Below, piece after piece: positions 40,172 through 44,633 of a stretch of 44,633 bases of DNA. The DNA is from Bacillus sp. AFS015802 (lineage in GTDB: Bacteria > Bacillota > Bacilli > Bacillales > Bacillaceae_B): NCBI RefSeq assembly GCF_002561455.1, contig NZ_NTUP01000015.1, forward strand, positions 119,816 to 164,448, given 5' to 3'. Position numbers and translations under genes: made by a program. The notes beneath the pieces were generated by a model that worked only from the letters and a program-made list of their open reading frames with translations, searched no databases and was not told the origin of the DNA. How positions within the stretch are numbered: position 1 is the stretch's first letter; each line of letters begins with the position of its first letter.

Positions 40172-40789
40172 TTACGGGGATTTACACAACCCTCTTTTGA
40201 TCATGTTCATTTCCTTCACATATTTCTCCATGGCTTCATCAAGCGTCAATTCATCTGAGATGCTCTGCACAAGATTATGGAAGGTGACGGCTGAGAGGAT
40301 TTGCAATACATGATACAAATCTTTTTTATTTTCAATATTGAACAGGTCTCTATTGACCAAACGAAAGATTTCCTCATAACGCTCATCGATCGTTTTCCTG
40401 GTCAAAGTCTGAGTGAAGGTTTTTTCTATTTTATAGTTCATATTCAACAATACATTTCGGATGAAGTTATTTTGTCCATTTTCATAAGAAAACTCCAGCA
40501 TGGAATGAAACATGATCCTCGTAGCTTCGAACAAATCTCCTTCATGTGCTCCCAGCAGAGAAATGAACGTTTCAAACCGTTTACGGGCATGTTCCCCCAC
40601 CAGGTAGAAAAAGGCATCTTCTTTATTTTCGAAGTATTGATAAAAGCTGCCCCTCGGGATGCCGGCCGTCTTTAGGATGTTTGCAATCGAAGCTTCGTAT
40701 AACGAAACCCTGGAGAACTCCTTCTTGGCTGCTTCCACCAATACGTTTCTTTTCTCTTCCCTTAAATTGAAAAAAGTAGTCTTAGGCAA
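40172..40789 (-). CDS. TetR-family repressor of the MFS pump
   Basis: 205-residue TetR-type protein beginning MPKTTFFNLREEKRNVLVEA, the usual start in this subgroup. Its helix-turn-helix follows (SIANILKTAGIPRGSFYQYF). The TTG at 40789 is chosen (GGAGG 10 nt upstream); the ATG at 40798 sits 1 nt from the ribosome site, and the 36 codons upstream in the same frame run through a promoter and operators and are not translated. The MFS gene starts 25 nt downstream, so the two form an operon. Operator positions imply autoregulation. The inducer is probably a drug; unknown. Confidence 0.88.
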   Translation of the reverse strand: MPKTTFFNLREEKRNVLVEAAKKEFSRVSLYEASIANILKTAGIPRGSFYQYFENKEDAFFYLVGEHARKRFETFISLLGAHEGDLFEATRIMFHSMLEFSYENGQNNFIRNVLLNMNYKIEKTFTQTLTRKTIDERYEEIFRLVNRDLFNIENKKDLYHVLQILSAVTFHNLVQSISDELTLDEAMEKYVKEMNMIKRGLCKSP

Positions 40790-40815
40790 TGCTGCCATTC
40801 CTCCTTCATAAAAAA

Positions 40816-40830
40816 ATGACACCGTGTCAT
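40816..40830. promoter_or_regulatory. TetR operator 1
   Basis: ATGACAC-C-GTGTCAT, perfect palindrome with a single central base. It lies just downstream of the promoter, near the transcription start, 26 nt upstream of the tetR start. Confidence 0.8.
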
Positions 40831-40844
40831 ATGGAACATTCTCC

Positions 40845-40873
40845 ACTTTATGTGACACGGTGTCATATGTCAA
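40845..40873 (-). promoter_or_regulatory. Promoter of the tetR-MFS operon
   Basis: On the minus strand, TTGACA (40873-40868), 17-nt spacer and TAAAGT (40850-40845). The spacer is filled by operator 2. Confidence 0.75.
40853..40865. promoter_or_regulatory. TetR operator 2, inside the promoter spacer
   Basis: TGACAC-G-GTGTCA, the reverse complement of the core of operator 1; the two centres are 36 bp apart, in the same helical range. Binding here would block RNA polymerase. Confidence 0.8.
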
Positions 40874-40928
40874 ACGAAACGTTTTATTAAGCTTCATTAT
40901 TTATAATAAAGAATCATCTTCCCCAAGA

Positions 40929-40956
40929 AGGACTGAACCAAAACTGGTCCAGTCCT
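40929..40956 (-). terminator. Hairpin after the betaine-type transporter operon
   Basis: AGGACTG-A-ACCA / TGGT-C-CAGTCCT stem with a short loop, 15 nt after the binding-protein stop codon. The T-run is poor, so it may be weak. Confidence 0.55.
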
Positions 40957-40970
40957 CCCTATCGTCTTTA

Positions 40971-41876
40971 TTATTCTTTTATTAAGTCGTTCTCTACGAG
41001 CCAATCATGGGCCACGACAGAGACGCTATTTCCTTCGATATCCACTTTGTAGTTCAGTTTCCGCATAATGTCACTATTGAGTTTATCTGCTAATTTTGCG
41101 GTGATTTTTTTAATTTCGGGATACTTTTTGTAAACATCTTTGTTGATGCTGACGGCTGCCCTGTATGGCGGGAAGAAGTTCTTGTCATCCTTTAAGGTCA
41201 CAAGGTCATAATCAACGATGGTTGCATCCGTTTCAAAGGCAACCGATACATCCACCTGGCGATTATTCAACGCTCTCTGGGTCAGGCCGAGATCCATTTG
41301 TTTAATTTGCCCGGAACCGAACTTGAAACCATACTTTTCCTCCACACCCGGAAGACCATCTGGACGATTAGCAAATTCGGCATCGGATGCCATGGTCAAT
41401 TTCCCGGGGTGGCTATTGACATAATCAGCTAGATCACTGATGGTTTCGATTCCCAATTTTTTTGCCTGATCTTTATTCATAGCAAGAGCGTAAGTGTTGT
41501 TCACATTGGACATATTCATCCAATGAATCCCCCTTTTGGCATCAAGCTCTTTCACTTTTTCGAAGGTTTTCTGGGGATCTGACATGGGATCCTGCCCCAT
41601 GTATGTGATTAAGGCAGTACCCGTATATTCCCACATCATATCCACCTGCTCATTTTCCAGCGCCTTACGTACGACGGTACTTCCGAGATTGTTCATTTGC
41701 TTGACCTTAAATCCCTCTTCTTTCAGAAGAAAAGCTGTCATCTCGGAAAGTATGTATTGCTCTGTAAAGTTCTTACCACCGACGGATATTTGTTTACCGC
41801 CTATCCCGACATTTGAACAAGCGGTAAGCATAAGTATAAGGGACATGATTGCGACCCATTTCAGCTTCTGTTTCAT
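40971..41876 (-). CDS. Osmoprotectant (glycine betaine/choline-type) ABC transporter substrate-binding lipoprotein
   Basis: 301-residue lipoprotein with a typical signal (MKQKLKW ... SLILMLTACSN; lipobox LTAC). The mature protein is of the OpuCC/OsmF class: GGKNFTEQYILSEM near the start and MWEYTGTALI. It binds quaternary ammonium compounds outside the membrane and delivers them to the two permeases. It is the last gene of the four-gene operon. The ATG at 41876 has a perfect GGAGGTGA, 5-8 nt upstream, which decides the start over an ATG at 41897. Confidence 0.9.
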   Translation of the reverse strand: MKQKLKWVAIMSLILMLTACSNVGIGGKQISVGGKNFTEQYILSEMTAFLLKEEGFKVKQMNNLGSTVVRKALENEQVDMMWEYTGTALITYMGQDPMSDPQKTFEKVKELDAKRGIHWMNMSNVNNTYALAMNKDQAKKLGIETISDLADYVNSHPGKLTMASDAEFANRPDGLPGVEEKYGFKFGSGQIKQMDLGLTQRALNNRQVDVSVAFETDATIVDYDLVTLKDDKNFFPPYRAAVSINKDVYKKYPEIKKITAKLADKLNSDIMRKLNYKVDIEGNSVSVVAHDWLVENDLIKE

Positions 41877-41900
41877 GAATCTCACCTCCTCGTTCAACCA

Positions 41901-42638
41901 TTACATTTCTAATGTTTGTTTAGTCCCTTTAGGTACAACTACTCTTTCGATCCATCTCAATAATAAATCAACCAGAATAGCCAGTATGGTAACCGGAATC
42001 GCACCGGAAATTAAATAACCATTGTCAAATAATTGAATGCCTGTAAAAATCCAGACGCCCAATCCTCCGCCTCCCACGACATAAGCAAGGGCTGCGGTTC
42101 CTATGTTCAATACAACCGCTGTTCTGATTCCGGCCAGGATCGAGTATGCTGCGTTTGGCAGTTCGATCCGGAAAAGGATTTGATAAGGCTTCATCCCCAT
42201 CCCTCTTGCAGCGTCAATCAGGTTCTCGTCAATCGAGTCAATTCCGGCCACTGTATTCCGGTAAATCGGTAGTAGAGAATAAATGAACAGGGCAAATATG
42301 GCTGTTTTAAAACCGATCCCCAATATACTGATCATAAGGGCAAGAACCGCCAAACTTGGAATGGTTTGACCGAAATTGACTGTATTGGATACAATCCACT
42401 CCGCTCTTCTGAACTGTTTCCTGGTAATCAGGATGCCCGCCGGAACCGCAACGACCAGAGCCAGTAAAGAAGATACAAGGACCAGTTGAAGATGCTGTTT
42501 CAATAAATGGAGAAATGTCTTGGATTGACTGAACATATAATCAAAATATTGATTTTTAATTGCCCAGAAAAAGAACAGGATGACCAGTGCATACACAGCG
42601 TAACGGACAATATTGCTGACAACCTTTTTCGTGTTCAC
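41901..42638 (-). CDS. Osmoprotectant ABC transporter permease 2 (OpuCD/YehW-like)
   Basis: 245-residue membrane protein with about six spans and the binding-protein-dependent permease EAA loop: DENLIDAARGMGMKPYQILF, followed by IELPNAAYSILAGIR. One of two channel subunits. GTG start with AAAGGA 8 nt upstream; this site lies within the last codons of the ATPase gene (4-nt gap), so translation is probably coupled. The upstream ATG at 42683 would overlap the ATPase gene and has no ribosome site. Confidence 0.9.
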   Translation of the reverse strand: MNTKKVVSNIVRYAVYALVILFFFWAIKNQYFDYMFSQSKTFLHLLKQHLQLVLVSSLLALVVAVPAGILITRKQFRRAEWIVSNTVNFGQTIPSLAVLALMISILGIGFKTAIFALFIYSLLPIYRNTVAGIDSIDENLIDAARGMGMKPYQILFRIELPNAAYSILAGIRTAVVLNIGTAALAYVVGGGGLGVWIFTGIQLFDNGYLISGAIPVTILAILVDLLLRWIERVVVPKGTKQTLEM

Positions 42639-42642
42639 AGAA

Positions 42643-43635
42643 TCATCCTTTCTGAACCACGTTCGATTTTCCTTTGATTTCATAGTGAAGATATTTTTGA
42701 ACCAGATCGATGGTTATCGCGCCTAATTTATTCCCATGATCATCGGTTACGATTACCTGATCAGCTTCCTGATTCAAGAGCATCGACAATGTATTTCTGA
42801 GGTCATGATGAACATTGATGGTCTTTGTATCAGGAATGGATTCATCATATGCTGCTAAACCTATGATATTTTCCAAGTTCGATATCGTATGCAGGCTGAG
42901 ACTCTTGATGGCACGATCTTTCCCAAAGAACTCATAGACAAAGTCACTCTTTGGACGGACGAGCATTTCCGAGGGAGTATCATATTGCATGATTTCGCCA
43001 CCTCGTAATAACACGATCTTGTCAGCCATCTTAATCGCCTCATCGATATCATGACTTACAAACAAGATGGTTTTCTTCACTTCCCGTTGTATCTGCAGGA
43101 ATTCATCCTGAATCTTTTCACGTATAATCGGATCAAGAGCCCCGAATGGCTCATCCATCAACATAACGGGAGGATCTGCGGCAAGTGCACGGATCACACC
43201 AATACGCTGTTGTTGTCCCCCCGATAATTCGTGAGGATATCTTTTACCAAATTTATCCCCGTCAAGCCCGATCATGTCCATCAGCTTATTGAAGCGCTCC
43301 TTCTTCTCCTTCTTGCTCCAGCCCAACATGTCGGGTACGATCATGACGTTCTCTTCTATGGTCATATTCGGGAATAAGCCGTTACTTTGAATGACGTAAC
43401 CGATTTTTCTGCGAAGTTCAATCTGATTTAATTCCATTGAATCCTGACCGTCGATGATGATCTTCCCGTCGGTTATCGATTCCAGCCGGTTCACCATCCG
43501 TAGTAAAGTGGTCTTCCCACATCCCGATGGTCCAAGTAATACGACGATATGACCTTCCTCTACGGTAAAGTCGACACCTTTTACAGCTGTGACACCGCCA
43601 TCATATGTCTTCGTTGTTTGATCAAACGTAATCAT
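42643..43635 (-). CDS. Osmoprotectant ABC transporter ATPase (OpuCA/ProV-like)
   Basis: 330-residue ATPase. Walker A is GPSGCGKTTLL, the signature LSGGQQQRIGVIRALA, Walker B VMLMDEPFGALD, and the H-loop LFVSHDIDEAI. The C-terminus (about residues 245-320) holds one CBS-like unit (VHHDLRNTLSMLLNQEADQV, then VTDDHGNKLGAIT), which in OpuA-type systems senses ionic strength. It energises uptake of glycine betaine, choline or related solutes. GAGGTG 5 nt before the ATG. Second gene of the operon, 18 nt after the first permease. Confidence 0.92.
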   Translation of the reverse strand: MITFDQTTKTYDGGVTAVKGVDFTVEEGHIVVLLGPSGCGKTTLLRMVNRLESITDGKIIIDGQDSMELNQIELRRKIGYVIQSNGLFPNMTIEENVMIVPDMLGWSKKEKKERFNKLMDMIGLDGDKFGKRYPHELSGGQQQRIGVIRALAADPPVMLMDEPFGALDPIIREKIQDEFLQIQREVKKTILFVSHDIDEAIKMADKIVLLRGGEIMQYDTPSEMLVRPKSDFVYEFFGKDRAIKSLSLHTISNLENIIGLAAYDESIPDTKTINVHHDLRNTLSMLLNQEADQVIVTDDHGNKLGAITIDLVQKYLHYEIKGKSNVVQKG

Positions 43636-43653
43636 AGCTTCACCTCTTCCACT

Positions 43654-44304
43654 TTATGCAATGCTTTTTGGTGTGTAACGTTTCTGCAACCATAACAAAA
43701 TCGCGTCTGCTATCATGGCTAAAATCGCCACGGCAACCGATCCACTGATGATCAGATAGTTATCACCCCTGGAAATCCCCTGGGTGATTAGGACACCGAG
43801 GCCGCCAGCACCTATGTAAGCTGCGATTACACCAATTCCTATATTCATAACAACCGCCGTACGTATTCCTGCCATAATCACTGGAAAGGCATTCGGTATT
43901 TCAACTCTTAAGAGACGCTGATGGGTCTTCATTCCGACCCCCTTCGCTGCATCGCGCATTTCAGGGCTTACATTCCGTATTGCAGTATATGTATTCCGTA
44001 TGATCGGAAGCTGAGAATAAAGCACCAATGCCACAAAGGCAGGAACAAATCCAATTCCCTGATTGATGATAGAAAAGATCGGAATCATCACTCCAAAAAG
44101 AGCAATACTCGGAATCGTCAGCATAACAGACGCAATCTGTAACACAGTTTCCGCCAAATAATCATTTGTCGTTAAATAGATTCCCAAAGGTACCCCGATT
44201 AAAAGCGCCACGATAATCGCAAGTCCAACAAGCACCGCATGCTCTATGGTCAAATCAAGGATCCGAGGTGCATTGACCTCGAGGAATTTCATCCATTTTT
44301 CCAA
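43654..44304 (-). CDS. Osmoprotectant ABC transporter permease 1 (OpuCB/YehY-like)
   Basis: 216-residue membrane protein with about six spans and the EAA loop SPEMRDAAKGVGMKTHQRLL followed by VEIPNAFPVIMAGIR. First gene of the operon (permease, ATPase, permease, binding protein). This order differs from B. subtilis opuC (ATPase first) and resembles the OsmU/YehWXYZ kind with two permeases split by the ATPase. TTG start with AGGAGG 8 nt upstream. The leader contains a terminator-like hairpin and a sigma-B-like promoter. Confidence 0.9.
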   Translation of the reverse strand: MEKWMKFLEVNAPRILDLTIEHAVLVGLAIIVALLIGVPLGIYLTTNDYLAETVLQIASVMLTIPSIALFGVMIPIFSIINQGIGFVPAFVALVLYSQLPIIRNTYTAIRNVSPEMRDAAKGVGMKTHQRLLRVEIPNAFPVIMAGIRTAVVMNIGIGVIAAYIGAGGLGVLITQGISRGDNYLIISGSVAVAILAMIADAILLWLQKRYTPKSIA

Positions 44305-44337
44305 AAGTACAGCCTCCTATATAAATGTATTTTTGGC

Positions 44338-44376
44338 CAAAACAAAAGCCGTCCAGGACCGAGAATAATCCTGACG
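44338..44376 (-). promoter_or_regulatory. Terminator-like hairpin in the transporter leader
   Basis: CGTCAGGA / TCCT-G-GACG stem (one bulge), loop of 10 nt, then CTTTTGTTTT on the minus strand, 34 nt before the first gene. It lies between the predicted promoter and the gene, so it may attenuate the operon. Confidence 0.5.
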
Positions 44377-44419
44377 ACCCACGGAGTTAGTATAACCGTA
44401 TAAATGCGCCAACATTCTT

Positions 44420-44445
44420 TTACCCTTGTTGTCGAATTTTGAAAC
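44420..44445 (-). promoter_or_regulatory. Sigma-B-type promoter of the transporter operon
   Basis: On the minus strand, GTTTCA (44445-44440), 14-nt spacer and GGGTAA (44425-44420); sigma-B consensus is GTTTAA-N14-GGGTAT. Osmoprotectant uptake genes in B. subtilis include sigma-B-controlled ones (opuE), which fits. Confidence 0.6.
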
Positions 44446-44583
44446 ATTTTGTCATTCGGAGGAGCGGTGGCCTAAGGTGATTCTGATTATTCAATCCTAA
44501 TGATTAAAGTCCAGGATATAAGCGAATAAATGAGTTGACATTTCACTAATAGATAGATAGCCCTTGTAACTGTGTCACTTCAT

Positions 44584-44614
44584 AAAAAAAACCCCTTCCT
44601 TTTAATCAGGAAGG
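44584..44614 (-). terminator. Terminator of a gene beyond the right edge
   Basis: Stem CCTTCCT / AGGAAGG with a T8 run on the minus strand; it ends a transcript entering from outside the window. The rest of 44446-44583 shows nothing I can name. Confidence 0.85.
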
Positions 44615-44633
44615 TAGACTAACCTAAATTAAT

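Noticed and set aside
1..44633. A defence island, prophage or biosynthetic cluster
   Set aside because: No toxin-antitoxin pair, restriction gene, integrase, phage structural gene or biosynthetic core enzyme is visible; the gene order looks like an ordinary accessory-rich chromosome region.

Overview
The window comes from a low-GC, spore-forming Firmicute of the family Bacillaceae (Bacillus/Rossellomorea-like). The main evidence is a spoIIP-type sporulation gene, an FbpA-like small basic protein, a close TmrB homologue, an S-box (SAM-I) riboswitch, strong GGAGG ribosome sites, frequent TTG/GTG starts and A/T-flanked intrinsic terminators. The genus is inferred from gene resemblance only. No rRNA, tRNA, CRISPR array, prophage or transposase gene was found. 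Most genes lie on the minus strand, in short operons of stress, resistance and housekeeping-accessory functions.

Layout: 0-10 kb holds a HemY-type oxidase, a SAM riboswitch that leads into an FbpA-like gene, a SpoIIP paralogue, a flavin amine oxidase, small conserved proteins, a phosphatase/acetyltransferase pair and an M20 amidohydrolase. 10-20 kb holds a GC-rich nested palindrome, a TauE/SafE exporter divergent from a LysR regulator, a DAACS symporter, an NAD(P)-binding protein with its TetR regulator, an ABC-F protein behind a long leader with an attenuator-like hairpin, a VOC/SDR operon and an ECF sigma factor with a fused NTF2-like domain. 20-28 kb is a run of small genes: a membrane peptide not previously called, GNATs, tmrB, a serine hydrolase, DinB, a phosphoesterase, an RsgA zinc-domain fragment, a frameshifted DUF421 gene and a kinase. 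28-36 kb carries helD, a probable free-standing small RNA, a YgjP-like peptidase with DUF1456, an orphan sensor kinase, a HAD phosphatase, signal peptidase I and a ferritin-like/cupin fusion. 36-44.6 kb carries dsdA divergent from a DUF1445 gene, an MFS drug pump with its TetR regulator, and a four-gene glycine betaine/choline-type ABC transporter operon with a sigma-B-like promoter.

The most distinctive signal is a dispersed hairpin repeat with arms GGGACGGACC / GGTCCGTCCC: six paired copies and two half copies between 12 and 39 kb, nearly always just after a stop codon, where it can act as a terminator. One copy (28158-28229) is flanked by a perfect 8-bp direct repeat and supplies the last five codons of helD. 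Removing it with one direct repeat restores a helD frame that overlaps the next gene's start. This is good evidence that the family moves, or once moved, as a miniature inverted-repeat element.

The other candidates worth testing are the SAM riboswitch on an FbpA-like gene, the sRNA at about 30585-30710, the ABC-F leader with a 19-codon upstream ORF, and the 39-residue membrane peptide at 20442-20561. I did not find a clearly new multi-gene defence or biosynthetic system.
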